Source of the DNA: Halalkalibacter alkalisediminis | GTDB lineage: Bacteria; Bacillota; Bacilli; Bacillales; Bacillaceae_D | Length of the DNA stretch: 45,520 nt | Direction: 5' to 3' | NCBI RefSeq assembly: GCF_028610705.1 | Contig: NZ_JAQQWT010000025.1 | Coordinates: forward strand, 1 to 45,520 | Shown: piece by piece, positions 32,829 through 41,369 of the stretch | Layout: every line of letters starts with the position of its first letter | Numbering within the stretch: position 1 is the first letter of the stretch | The notes under the pieces: model-generated | Database searches by the model: none | What the model was told of the DNA's origin: nothing | Seen by the model: the letters and a program-made list of their open reading frames with translations, nothing else | Made by a program: the position numbers and the translations under genes

Positions 32829-32998
32829 TCTGCATATTGCTCAAGGTTGTCTCATATAGTTGTAGAGCGAATAGAAGAGATCAAGTCATTCAGGCAGAGT
32901 CAGGTCTAATTTCTACAAAGACGTTTCGGTTTTATACCAGTAAGCATTCCAGTCATTCTTACTGATAGCTAAAGCGGAACACACAACCATGAGAAGCC

Positions 32999-33037
32999 GT
33001 CTCTTGAATGTGTTCGCTCTCTTCATTCAAATGAGAC
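32999..33037 (+). other. hairpin just before the ribosome site of the LolA-like gene
   Basis: GTCTC-TTGAATG pairs with CATTCAA-AT-GAGAC. It ends two bases before the AAGGGGTG ribosome site, so it could affect translation; the function is unknown. Confidence 0.35.
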
Positions 33038-33051
33038 AAAGGGGTGAAAGC

Positions 33052-34062
33052 ATGAAAAAAGCAATCTGGTTCGCTACTCTAGGATTACTACTATCTATGA
33101 TTCTCGTAGGTTGCGGCGAAAAAACACAGGAAGATATTATGACTGATCTAGACAACAAGCTTTCGGAAATGACTGGGTACAAAGCGAAGTCTACGATGAC
33201 GTTAGAAACAGGAAAGGATCAACAAACGTATGAAGTTGATGTTTGGCATCAAGTAAAAAGCTATTATCGTGTAGCTTTACAAAATGAAAACAAGGATCAA
33301 AGTCAAATCATTCTTCGTAATGATGACGGAGTTTTCGTGTTGACACCTGCTTTAAACAAGAGTTTCCGTTTCCAAAGTGACTGGCCAACAAACAGCAGTC
33401 AAGTATACTTGTATGAATCTCTTATCCAAGATATTTTAATGGATCCAGAGCGTTCTTTCCAAGCTGATGAAGATTATTACATCTTCCAAACGAACACAAA
33501 CTACCAAAATAAAAACTTAAGCACACAGGAAATTAAATTAAATAAAAAAGACTTATCACCTGCACAAGTGAAGATCATGAATGCAGATCTTGAAGTGCTT
33601 GTACAGCTTGATTTTACAAACTTTGAGTGGAATGCAAGCTTTAATGAGGGTGACTTCGATATGGAGCGTAACATGACGGGTGCGCAAATGACGGAAGAGC
33701 CAGCTATGGCAGAACCGTTAGAGGCGATGACGGTTTACTATCCAATGTACACACCGGATGGTACTCAGTTTGACTCTTCAAGAAACATTGAATCAGAAAA
33801 TGGAGAGCGTGTTGTTCTTCAGTACATGGGTGAACAACCATTTACGTTAATTCAGGAGCAAAGTCAAGTGGTTCCAGCCTCAACACCAATGAATATGAGT
33901 TCAGGAGAGCCTGTTGACCTTGGCTTTACAATTGGGGTTATGACAGAGGAATCTTTAATGTGGTCGTACAACGGCGTTGACTTCTTCCTTGCATCTGAGA
34001 ATTTAAGTGCAGAAGAGATGATGTCTATTGCAAGTTCTGTTTATGGGACAGAGGAAAAATAA
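33052..34062 (+). CDS. LolA-like lipoprotein (YdcC-like)
   Basis: A 336-residue lipoprotein. MKKAIWFATLGLLLSMILVG is the signal, followed by the lipidated cysteine; the mature part has the repeated beta-strand pattern of LolA/LolB-like proteins (MTGYKAKSTMTLETG, HQVKSYYRVALQNENK, NDDGVFVLTPALNKSFRFQS). In B. subtilis the gene at this place, ydcC, is a sporulation lipoprotein of similar size. Gram-positive cells lack an outer membrane, so a lipid or lipoprotein-handling role at the membrane is only inferred. ATG 33052 has AAGGGGTG and begins the signal peptide; the earlier ATG at 32989 would add 21 unlikely residues. Confidence 0.88.
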   Translation: MKKAIWFATLGLLLSMILVGCGEKTQEDIMTDLDNKLSEMTGYKAKSTMTLETGKDQQTYEVDVWHQVKSYYRVALQNENKDQSQIILRNDDGVFVLTPALNKSFRFQSDWPTNSSQVYLYESLIQDILMDPERSFQADEDYYIFQTNTNYQNKNLSTQEIKLNKKDLSPAQVKIMNADLEVLVQLDFTNFEWNASFNEGDFDMERNMTGAQMTEEPAMAEPLEAMTVYYPMYTPDGTQFDSSRNIESENGERVVLQYMGEQPFTLIQEQSQVVPASTPMNMSSGEPVDLGFTIGVMTEESLMWSYNGVDFFLASENLSAEEMMSIASSVYGTEEK

Positions 34063-34182
34063 GGAGTAAAGAGGATGAGCGAAAGGGGGTTCCCGTTTTG
34101 CTTATCCTCCTTTTTCTATTTAGATGAGCCTTATGGTAAAATACAGAGAATAATGAAACCGTTGTTGGTAGGAGAGGGAAAA

Positions 34183-35319
34183 ATGAGTGAAGTATTTTAT
34201 CGGGATACATGGGCGGAAATTGATTTAACAGCAATTGCTAAAAATGTGACAGCAATCAGTCACCTTTACGAACATAAAGACGTAAGTGTGATGGCGGTTG
34301 TTAAGGCAAATGGATATGGCCATGGTGCGGTCGAGGTAGCTAAAACAGCTTTAAAATCTGGAGCGAGTTACTTAGCAGTTGCGCTTTTAGACGAAGCGAT
34401 TCGTTTGCGTGAAGCTAATATCGAAGCACCCATTCTCGTTCTTGGTCGAATCAGGCCAGAGGATGTACTGATAGCTGTTAAAAATCACGTTTTGGTTACA
34501 GTGTTTCAAATTGAGTGGTTAGAAGAAGCAAAGAAGCAACTTTCTCATGAGGATTCTATTCAAATTCATTTGAAGTTCGATACGGGCATGGGAAGGGTCG
34601 GGTTGAGAACGAAAGAAGAGGCTGCTGCTTTGGTCGATTTTCTAGTTGAAAATAAAGAACAATTTGAAGTTAATGGAGTGTATACCCATTTTGCAACAGC
34701 CGATGAACGAGATCCTTCTTATGTTACGAAGCAATATGAACGATTCGTTAGTATGTTAAGTTGGTTAAAGGAATGGCAGCTTGATGTGCCATTGATTCAT
34801 AGTGGGAATAGCGCAGCGGGCATGCGTTATCCAGAGAAAAACTTCAACTTATTTCGACTAGGCATTTCCATGTACGGACTGACTCCGTCACCAGATATTA
34901 CCGAGGAGCTTCCTGTTCAATTAAAACAAGCCTTCTCTCTCAAAAGTCGCTTGGTACAAGTGAAAGAATTACCGGTAGGTGAAGCGATAAGCTACGGTGC
35001 AACATATCGAACAGAAAAGAAGGAATGGATTGGGACGATTCCAATTGGGTATGCAGATGGTTGGCTTAGGTATCATAGTACGAATGGTGGAGAAGTTTTA
35101 ATCAATGGGAAGCGAGCGCCTTTTGTCGGACGTATTTGTATGGATCAATGTATGGTTCGCTTACCTGAAAAAATGGAAGTGGGAGCGGTTGTAACATTGA
35201 TTGGTGAAGATGGAAATGATAAAATAACAATGGATGAAGTTGCTAGCAGGCTAGGAACCATCAATTACGAAATTCCATGTGTGATTGGTCAAAGAGTGCC
35301 GAGAATTTATTTGGACTAA
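34183..35319 (+). CDS. alr: alanine racemase
   Basis: A 378-residue PLP enzyme interconverting L- and D-alanine for peptidoglycan. The PLP lysine is Lys41 in MAVVKANGYGHG; the second catalytic base is the tyrosine of EAISYGATY (about residue 270); RLGISMYGL and VGRICMDQCMV are further family signatures. ATG 34183 follows GGAGAGGG; the frame is open from 34075, but those 36 extra codons do not fit the family. It has the same position between the LolA-like gene and ndoAI as in B. subtilis. Confidence 0.96.
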   Translation: MSEVFYRDTWAEIDLTAIAKNVTAISHLYEHKDVSVMAVVKANGYGHGAVEVAKTALKSGASYLAVALLDEAIRLREANIEAPILVLGRIRPEDVLIAVKNHVLVTVFQIEWLEEAKKQLSHEDSIQIHLKFDTGMGRVGLRTKEEAAALVDFLVENKEQFEVNGVYTHFATADERDPSYVTKQYERFVSMLSWLKEWQLDVPLIHSGNSAAGMRYPEKNFNLFRLGISMYGLTPSPDITEELPVQLKQAFSLKSRLVQVKELPVGEAISYGATYRTEKKEWIGTIPIGYADGWLRYHSTNGGEVLINGKRAPFVGRICMDQCMVRLPEKMEVGAVVTLIGEDGNDKITMDEVASRLGTINYEIPCVIGQRVPRIYLD

Positions 35320-35509
35320 AGCGAGCGAGGGATGAATATATATTTCTTGTTGGTCTAAATAAGAAAATAAAAAGATAGACCATTCGGCCTTTGCATTTCA
35401 ATATAGCTAGTGCTATTATTAAACATGGATATTAAAAAGGAAGCATCTGTTTAAAAATGAAAAAATAAATTAGCATAAAGTTAATGGTGGATGCTGGGGG
35501 TGGATGTTT

Positions 35510-35788
35510 GTGTCAGAGCAAAGCACAAAGCGCATTGTAATCAATTTGCCACAACATTTGTTGAACGAGGTGGACGGTGTGATCAAAAAAGAAAACGTCA
35601 ATCGTAGTGAATTTATTTCACAAGCAACAAAGATGTATCTTCGCGAACGTAAGAAACGTCAAATTCGGGAGACTATGCAGCAAGGCTACATGGAAATGGC
35701 GAAAATCAACCTAAACATTGCATCAGAATCTTTTCTTGCCGAGGAGGAAGCAGAGATTACCCTCGATCGCTTAGTGAGTGGGGTGTAG
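35510..35788 (+). CDS. ndoAI: antitoxin EndoAI (MazE-like, ribbon-helix-helix)
   Basis: A 92-residue antitoxin of the EndoA/MazF ribonuclease. The N-terminal ribbon-helix-helix (RIVINLPQHLLNEVDGVIKK, then NRSEFISQATKMYL) binds DNA; the C-terminal MAKINLNIASESF and LDRLVSGV wrap the toxin and are nearly the same as I recall for B. subtilis. GTG 35510 is preferred because GGGGGTGG is 6 bases upstream and the protein then begins like known EndoAI; ATG 35504 directly abuts the ribosome site. The toxin gene follows after 3 bases. Confidence 0.93.
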   Translation: MSEQSTKRIVINLPQHLLNEVDGVIKKENVNRSEFISQATKMYLRERKKRQIRETMQQGYMEMAKINLNIASESFLAEEEAEITLDRLVSGV

Positions 35789-35791
35789 CTT

Positions 35792-36142
35792 TTGATTGTT
35801 AAAAGAGGCGACGTATACTTTGCAGATCTCTCACCTGTTGTTGGTTCAGAGCAAGGCGGAGTTCGTCCTGTACTCGTCATACAAAATGATATTGGGAATC
35901 GTTTTAGTCCAACGGTAATTGTAGCTGCTATTACAGCACAAATCCAAAAGGCGAAGCTGCCCACACACGTTGAAATCAATGCCAAGCGGTATGGATTTGA
36001 TCGTGACTCCGTTATCTTACTTGAACAAGTTAGAACGATTGATAAGCAAAGGCTAACTGATAAGATTACACACTTAGATGATGATATGATGAATCGTGTG
36101 AATGATGCTCTCTTCATAAGTTTAGGACTTATTGATTTCTAG
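35792..36142 (+). CDS. ndoA: endoribonuclease EndoA (MazF toxin)
   Basis: A 116-residue MazF-family RNase; the B. subtilis enzyme cuts at [25 protein letters not shown] opens the fold; Arg25 and Thr48 stand at the catalytic positions of the B. subtilis enzyme. The end [17 protein letters not shown] is family-typical. The start is TTG with a weak ribosome site, overlapped by the antitoxin end, which suggests coupling that keeps antitoxin in excess. A terminator separates it from rsbR. Confidence 0.95.
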   Translation: MIVKRGDVYFADLSPVVGSEQGGVRPVLVIQNDIGNRFSPTVIVAAITAQIQKAKLPTHVEINAKRYGFDRDSVILLEQVRTIDKQRLTDKITHLDDDMMNRVNDALFISLGLIDF

Positions 36143-36151
36143 TTTAAAAAT

Positions 36152-36180
36152 AAAAACCTCATTGTGAAATGGGGTTTTTT
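36152..36180 (+). terminator. terminator of ndoAI-ndoA
   Basis: AAAAACCTCATT pairs with AATGGGGTTTTT (one wobble) around GTGA, T tail. It separates the toxin pair from the sigma-B module. Confidence 0.85.
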
Positions 36181-36285
36181 TGCGTGGATTTAGAAAAAAT
36201 GTGAAAAAATTTATACAGTTTTATCTTTGCAACTCTTTTTCAACCGTGAAATAATAGAATATAAGTATTTACAGGAGGACAAGCT

Positions 36286-37104
36286 ATGCAACCTTATATT
36301 GTTTCGTTAATTAGTAATCAAAGAGAAATGTTAATGGATCTATGGAAGAAAGAGCTAGGAATCATTAGACAGGAAAATTATTTGCATTCCATTTCGGATA
36401 CGGTTTATGAAAATACAAATCAGCAATTTATGCATTTTATCATTGAAATGGTAGATGTGGATGAAAAAGAAGCGAAGATGAAGTTAAGTTCATTTGCGGA
36501 AGAATACATTCAAAGTGGTTGGCCACTTTCTTACTTTACACAAGGACTTCAAGCGTTCCGTCGTGTGAATTTAGCTTTGTTATCAGAAACTGAATCGAAC
36601 ATTGCAGATGTCCTTTCTAGTTTTAGTGAACTAGAAAGCTGGATTGATGGAATCATTAATCATCTAGTAAATGATTACACCGGGACTTGGGAAGATATTT
36701 TTGAAATGCAAAAGCTTTCCTTACTTGAATTATCGGCTCCTTTAATTCCTGTATTAGAAGGTGTAACGGTCATGCCTTTAATTGGGACGATTGATACAGC
36801 TCGAGCTAAGTTAGTCATGGAGAATTTACTTGAAGGGGTCATTGAACATCGGTCGCAAGTCGTTTTGATTGATATTACAGGGGTGCCAGTTGTAGATACA
36901 ATGGTCGCTCATCATATTATCCAAGCGTCGGAAGCTGTGCGTTTAGTGGGAGCTCGTTGTATTCTAGTTGGAATACGACCAGAAATTGCTCAGACCATTG
37001 TGAATTTAGGAATAGACTTAAGTAAATTCCCGACGAGAAGCACGCTAAGAAAAGGGATTGAAACGGCATTAGAATTAACGAATAAAAAATTGATTGATTT
37101 GTAA
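36286..37104 (+). CDS. rsbR: stressosome protein RsbR (RsbRA type)
   Basis: A 272-residue stressosome subunit. The N-terminal non-haem globin-like sensor domain (1-150) is followed by a STAS domain (160-265). Both RsbT target residues known from B. subtilis, Thr171 (GTIDTARAK) and Thr205 ([12 protein letters not shown]), are at the same numbers. With RsbS it forms the large complex that holds RsbT. AGGAGGAC precedes the start. It is the first gene of the eight-gene sigma-B operon. Confidence 0.94.
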   Translation: MQPYIVSLISNQREMLMDLWKKELGIIRQENYLHSISDTVYENTNQQFMHFIIEMVDVDEKEAKMKLSSFAEEYIQSGWPLSYFTQGLQAFRRVNLALLSETESNIADVLSSFSELESWIDGIINHLVNDYTGTWEDIFEMQKLSLLELSAPLIPVLEGVTVMPLIGTIDTARAKLVMENLLEGVIEHRSQVVLIDITGVPVVDTMVAHHIIQASEAVRLVGARCILVGIRPEIAQTIVNLGIDLSKFPTRSTLRKGIETALELTNKKLIDL

Positions 37105-37118
37105 GTTGGAGGATAGCA

Positions 37119-37475
37119 ATGAGAATTCCAATATTAAAGTTACGCCACTATTTATTAATTAGTGTTCAGGTCGATCTAGATGACCAAACGGCTTTGCAAT
37201 TTCAAGAAGATCTTCTTAATAAAATTCATCAAGAAGGTTCACTTGGAGTTGTCATTGATTTAACTTCTGTAGATATGATTGATTCTTTCATAGCCAAGGT
37301 ACTTGGTGATGTAGTCGATATGTCCAACTTAATGGGAGCAAAAGTGGTATTGACTGGTATACAACCAGCTGTTGCGATAACGCTTATTGACATGGGTATT
37401 ACACTCAATGATGTTCAAACTGCTCTTGATTTAGAGCAAGGTCTTGATAAGTTGCAACAGGAATTGGAGGGGTAA
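37119..37475 (+). CDS. rsbS: stressosome protein RsbS
   Basis: A 118-residue single STAS domain, the stressosome scaffold and antagonist of RsbT. The phosphoserine is Ser56 in [14 protein letters not shown]. It starts 14 bases after rsbR with a TTGGAGG site. Confidence 0.95.
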   Translation: MRIPILKLRHYLLISVQVDLDDQTALQFQEDLLNKIHQEGSLGVVIDLTSVDMIDSFIAKVLGDVVDMSNLMGAKVVLTGIQPAVAITLIDMGITLNDVQTALDLEQGLDKLQQELEG

Positions 37476-37478
37476 TCA

Positions 37479-37892
37479 ATGGAAACCCAATCCTGTGTGG
37501 AAGTGAAAAATGAATGGGGGATTGTCGCTGCTAGACAAGCGGGCCGTTCATTATCAAAGGAGATTGGATTTGGCAGTGTTGATCAAGCGCGAATCACGAC
37601 AGCTATTTCTGAACTCGCACGAAATATCTACCTCTATGCAAAACGAGGAGAAATATGTCTAGAACTAGTAGAGAAGCCTATCAAACTAGGATTACGAAAA
37701 GGTATTAAGATTATTGCTAAAGATCATGGTCCGGGAATCCCTGATATTAGACAAGTGATGGTGGATGGTTTTACAACATCTGGAGGTATGGGGGCTGGAT
37801 TACCAGGGGTTGAACGATTAATGGATGATTTTGCAATTGATTCTCAAAAGAGTGAAGGTACCACTGTTACGGCAACTAAATGGCTTCGGTGA
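37479..37892 (+). CDS. rsbT: serine/threonine kinase RsbT
   Basis: A 137-residue GHKL-type kinase/switch. The N box is SELARNIYLYAKRGEI and the G box is KDHGPGIPDI with GGMGAGLPGV downstream. It phosphorylates RsbS/RsbR and, when released, binds and activates RsbU. It begins 3 bases after rsbS. Confidence 0.95.
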   Translation: METQSCVEVKNEWGIVAARQAGRSLSKEIGFGSVDQARITTAISELARNIYLYAKRGEICLELVEKPIKLGLRKGIKIIAKDHGPGIPDIRQVMVDGFTTSGGMGAGLPGVERLMDDFAIDSQKSEGTTVTATKWLR

Positions 37893-37921
37893 TTGTAACT
37901 TTTAGGTAAAGGAGGGCTTCT

Positions 37922-38932
37922 ATGGAACAGGCTGTTCAACATTTAGAAATCACTTATAAGGAAATAGTAAAAACATTTTTACATCGAAAAAGTGAACTAG
38001 GTTTATATGAAGCTCAGCAGTTCAGTAAAGTTTTGCTTGAACACCAGATTTCTCCTGAGGAACTAGTGAGTGTACACCGAGCTGTTTTGGAAGAGTTATT
38101 TCCTGCAGTACCTGAAGAAGTAATAGATTCATTCGATTTGCTACTCGAAGTCATGATGGGATATGGTCTAGCTTATCGTGAGCATCAGAGTTTAAGAGAT
38201 CGACAACTTAAATTAGAATCTGAAATAGATGTAGCAGCTGATATGCAGCAGACACTTCTGCCAAAGGCTATTCCCGAGACAGACTGTCTTGATATCGGGG
38301 TCATTAGCGTACCAGCTTATAAAATGAGTGGGGATTATTATCACTATATTAAAGATGAACAGGGCTGTGTAGGGATTGCGATTGCAGATATTATTGGAAA
38401 GGGCGTACCAGCGGCTCTATGTATGTCGATGATTAAATACGCAATGGATAGCTTGCCTGAACAACCTTTGCAACCTGCAGCATTACTAGAGAATGTGAAT
38501 CGTGTGGTAGAACAAAATGTTCATGATAGTATGTTTATCACGATGATGTATGGATCATATAACACAATCAACCATGAGTTTCATTATTCTGGTGCTGGTC
38601 ATGAACCTGGCTTTTTGTACCGAGCTGCAGAAGACCAGTTTAAAGAGCTTTGTGCAAAAGGGATAGTCCTTGGTGTTTCTAAAAAACCTCAGTATCGAGA
38701 ATACTCAAAAAAGATTGAGGTAGGAGATTTTATTGTATTTCTTTCCGACGGAGTAACGGAATGTCAAGTAGGAGACCGGTTTATTGAACGTGAGGAAATC
38801 GTGACTTTTATTCGGAAATATATGCATTTATCTGCTCAAGAGCTAGCTGACAACGTATATCGAGAGCTTGCTAGCCTTCAAAAATTCACATTAAGAGATG
38901 ATTTTACTTTAATTATCATAAAGAGAGTTTAA
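37922..38932 (+). CDS. rsbU: PP2C-type phosphatase RsbU
   Basis: A 336-residue protein: an N-terminal RsbT-binding helical domain (1-80), a coiled linker (QSLRDRQLKLESEIDVAADM) and a PPM phosphatase domain with metal-binding aspartates in KMSGDYYHYI, IADIIGKGVPAALCMSM, VFLSDGVTECQ and LRDDFTLII. It dephosphorylates RsbV-P during environmental stress. The sigma-B promoter of the downstream genes overlaps its stop codon. Confidence 0.95.
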   Translation: MEQAVQHLEITYKEIVKTFLHRKSELGLYEAQQFSKVLLEHQISPEELVSVHRAVLEELFPAVPEEVIDSFDLLLEVMMGYGLAYREHQSLRDRQLKLESEIDVAADMQQTLLPKAIPETDCLDIGVISVPAYKMSGDYYHYIKDEQGCVGIAIADIIGKGVPAALCMSMIKYAMDSLPEQPLQPAALLENVNRVVEQNVHDSMFITMMYGSYNTINHEFHYSGAGHEPGFLYRAAEDQFKELCAKGIVLGVSKKPQYREYSKKIEVGDFIVFLSDGVTECQVGDRFIEREEIVTFIRKYMHLSAQELADNVYRELASLQKFTLRDDFTLIIIKRV

Positions 38933-38952
38933 CGATCTATTTTTTGTGGTAT
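38927..38952 (+). promoter_or_regulatory. sigma-B promoter before rsbV
   Basis: GTTTAA, 14-base spacer, TGGTAT. This is close to the sigma-B consensus GTTTAA-N12-15-GGGTAT. It stands before rsbV, as in B. subtilis, giving autocatalytic expression of rsbV-rsbW-sigB-rsbX. Confidence 0.8.
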
Positions 38953-38985
38953 AGAGTATATAGATAAAGGTGAGGAGGAAATACA

Positions 38986-39309
38986 TTGAATTTAACTATA
39001 CGTCAAGAGAACATGGTTAATATGACGATTCTATTCTTGTCAGGGGAAATTGATGCCTACACAGCACCGAAACTGCGTGAGGAATTAATGCCTCTTACTG
39101 AACTGGGAAAAAGCATAAAAGTTGATTTAACCGACGTCCATTACATTGATAGTACAGGCTTAGGGATTTTTATTGGCGCCTTAAAGGCCACTCATATTCA
39201 TAAAGGTGATTTAGTCCTTGCGGGGATGTCTGAGCGAATTCGCCGTCTCTTTACAATTACAGGTCTAAATGAAGTTATTACAATTGAAGAGGAGGAGGCG
39301 ACAAAATGA
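38986..39309 (+). CDS. rsbV: anti-anti-sigma factor RsbV
   Basis: A 107-residue STAS protein that binds RsbW when unphosphorylated, releasing sigma-B. The phosphorylated Ser56 is in VHYIDSTGLGIF. The start is TTG with an AGGAGGAA site. Its end overlaps the rsbW start by 4 bases (ATGA), implying coupled translation. Confidence 0.95.
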   Translation: MNLTIRQENMVNMTILFLSGEIDAYTAPKLREELMPLTELGKSIKVDLTDVHYIDSTGLGIFIGALKATHIHKGDLVLAGMSERIRRLFTITGLNEVITIEEEEATK

Positions 39310-39791
39310 AACAACATGAGGCAGACCACATTCAAATGAGTGTTCCAGCAAAGCCGGAATATGTTGGGGTTGTCCGTTTGACTGTTTCTGGAATTGCCAA
39401 TCGAGTTGGCTTTTCTTACGATGATATAGAAGATATGAAGATTGCGGTTGCAGAAGCATGTACCAACGTCGTAAACCACGCTTATGAGGAAGGGGGAGTG
39501 ATGAATGTCTCCTATTTCTTATATGATGATCGGTTGGAGATCGTTGTAGCGGATCGAGGACAGAGCTTTGATATTGGAAGTGTTCGTGAAAAACTTGGAC
39601 CTGTAGATCCAAACCGACCAGTAGTGGATTTAAAAGAAGGTGGATTAGGTTTGTTCCTAATTAATACCTTAATGGATAAAGTGGAAATTAACGATGAATC
39701 AGGTATTGTTCTTATTATGACGAAGTTCCTTCATGGAGATGAGGTGGAACGAGATGTCGAACGAATCTCACAGACACAACCAGAACAATGA
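39306..39791 (+). CDS. rsbW: anti-sigma-B factor and kinase RsbW
   Basis: A 161-residue GHKL kinase that sequesters sigma-B and phosphorylates RsbV. N box AVAEACTNVVNHAYEEGG, G1 box VADRGQSFDIG and G2 segment EGGLGLFLINTLMDKVEI are visible. It overlaps rsbV at its start and sigB at its end by 38 bases. Confidence 0.95.
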   Translation: MKQHEADHIQMSVPAKPEYVGVVRLTVSGIANRVGFSYDDIEDMKIAVAEACTNVVNHAYEEGGVMNVSYFLYDDRLEIVVADRGQSFDIGSVREKLGPVDPNRPVVDLKEGGLGLFLINTLMDKVEINDESGIVLIMTKFLHGDEVERDVERISQTQPEQ

Positions 39792-40539
39792 AGAAGTGTA
39801 TGTATGGATTGAGCAGTATCAAAAGTTTGATGACTCCGACGCGCAATTAAATCTGGTTAGGTATTATGAGGCGTTAGTTCGCTCTTTATCAAGGAAGTTT
39901 TCTAAAGGTCGAGACTATGAAGAAGATATGTTTCAAGTGGGTATGGTAGGACTCCTTGCGGCTCTCAAAAGGTATGATGCTAGTTTCGGGAGGAGCTTCG
40001 AGTCTTTCGCTGTTCCGACCATTGTGGGAGAAATTAAAAGGTTCATCCGAGATAAGACATGGAGCGTTCATGTACCTAGGCGAATTAAAGAGTTAGGGCC
40101 AAAGATTAAACATGCCGTAGAAGCATTAACGATTGAATTGCAGCGTTCTCCTTTAGTCCATGAATTAGCTGACTACCTACAGGTTTCTGAAGAAGAAGTG
40201 TTGGAGACGATGGAAATGAGCAAAAGCTATCAAGCTCTTTCAGTTGATCGATCACTTGAAGCGGATCAGGAAGGTGGAGAGGTGACCTTGCTAGATCTAG
40301 TTGGAAATGAAGACTCAGGATTTGAAGAGACCGATCAAAGAATTATGCTTGAGAAAGCATTCGATGTATTAACTGAACGAGAAAAGCAAATCATGATCTA
40401 TACGTATTTTAACAACTGTAGCCAGAAAGAAACAGGGGACAAGCTCGGGATCTCCCAAATGCACGTTTCACGTTTACAACGTAAGGCACTCGAAAAATTA
40501 AGAGATTCAATCAAAATAGAGCCCTCGGAGATTTTATAG
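39754..40539 (+). CDS. sigB: general stress sigma factor sigma-B
   Basis: A 261-residue sigma-70 family factor. Region 2 is around FQVGMVGLLAALKRYDASFG and FESFAVPTIVGEIKRFIRDK; region 3 follows WSVHVPRRIKEL; region 4 is LTEREKQIMIYTYFNN with the HTH ETGDKLGISQMHVSRLQRKA. ATG 39754, with GAGGTGG inside rsbW, gives the family length; ATG 39733 lies before that site. Its stop TAG overlaps the GTG of rsbX. Confidence 0.96.
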   Translation: MSNESHRHNQNNEEVYVWIEQYQKFDDSDAQLNLVRYYEALVRSLSRKFSKGRDYEEDMFQVGMVGLLAALKRYDASFGRSFESFAVPTIVGEIKRFIRDKTWSVHVPRRIKELGPKIKHAVEALTIELQRSPLVHELADYLQVSEEEVLETMEMSKSYQALSVDRSLEADQEGGEVTLLDLVGNEDSGFEETDQRIMLEKAFDVLTEREKQIMIYTYFNNCSQKETGDKLGISQMHVSRLQRKALEKLRDSIKIEPSEIL

Positions 40540-41138
40540 TGGTTACTTATTATCAAGATGAGAATTTAGAAGTAGCTGCCTTTGAACGGGCAAAGCCGGG
40601 GAATAGTTGTTCAGGCGATGCCCACGTTGTGATTCAAACTGATAGGTACACCATATGCGCAGTAGTTGATGGTTTGGGGAGTGGTGGAGGTGCATCTCAA
40701 TCCTCTCAAGCAGCTGTCGATATGATCAAGGCGCGCCAGGAGCTAAGTGTCCATCAGATTGTTAAAGCGTGCAATGAGGCTCTATTTAATAAAAGAGGCG
40801 CCGTGTTAACGGTTATAAAAATTGAGTACGATACCAAGAAGATTAGCTATTGTAATCACGGAAATATTGGTTTTGTGATGTATTTAACGGATGGGACAAC
40901 TTTAGAACCGATACCTACAAGAGGGTACTTATCTGGGAAAAAACAACAAATTAAAAGCTCTTCTTTGCCGTATGTAAGTGGTAGCACCTTTGTCATGTAC
41001 TCAGACGGATTGAAAAAGCGTCCTGATAAAAATAGGATGCTTCGGATGAAGTCTCCTAAAAGCGAATGGGAATCTATCTTTTTAAGTGGGAACTACGCTG
41101 CAGACGATGTAACCATTCTTGTAGGGAAATTAATTTAA
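40539..41138 (+). CDS. rsbX: phosphoserine phosphatase RsbX
   Basis: A 199-residue PP2C-type phosphatase that resets the stressosome by dephosphorylating RsbS and RsbR. Metal-site motifs: AVVDGLGSGGGAS, FVMYSDGLKKR and DDVTILVGKLI. The start is GTG, overlapping the sigB stop by one base; the ribosome site is weak (CGGAG), so expression probably depends on coupling. A strong terminator begins at its stop codon. Confidence 0.93.
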   Translation: MVTYYQDENLEVAAFERAKPGNSCSGDAHVVIQTDRYTICAVVDGLGSGGGASQSSQAAVDMIKARQELSVHQIVKACNEALFNKRGAVLTVIKIEYDTKKISYCNHGNIGFVMYLTDGTTLEPIPTRGYLSGKKQQIKSSSLPYVSGSTFVMYSDGLKKRPDKNRMLRMKSPKSEWESIFLSGNYAADDVTILVGKLI

Positions 41139-41178
41139 CAAGTGCCGACTGTTGAAGAGTCGGCACTTGTTAAATTTG
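41133..41178 (+). terminator. terminator of the sigma-B operon
   Basis: An 18-base perfect stem (41133-41150 with 41158-41175, core AAGTGCCGACT) around a 7-base loop, overlapping the rsbX stop. Confidence 0.88.
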
Positions 41179-41240
41179 TTTTAAGGGAAGGGATAGCTGC
41201 TTGAGCATCTATCTCACCCTTTTTCTATACATGCTTATAG

Positions 41241-41301
41241 AGGTGGCTCTAAAATAGATCCTTAGACAATGGATTTCATTTATTTAGAGTTGCCTTTTTT
41301 T
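41241..41301 (+). terminator. second hairpin with T tail between rsbX and tex
   Basis: AGGTGGCTCTAAA pairs with TTTAGAGTTGCCT (three wobble pairs) with a further inner stem, followed by T-run. It follows the sigma-B operon terminator without an intervening gene, so it is a backup or ends a short transcript. Confidence 0.6.
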
Positions 41302-41369
41302 AGTGTGTCCTTCTTTCAATGATAACTTATGCTATGATGACTATAATCAACTGATAATGAGGTGTTGGA

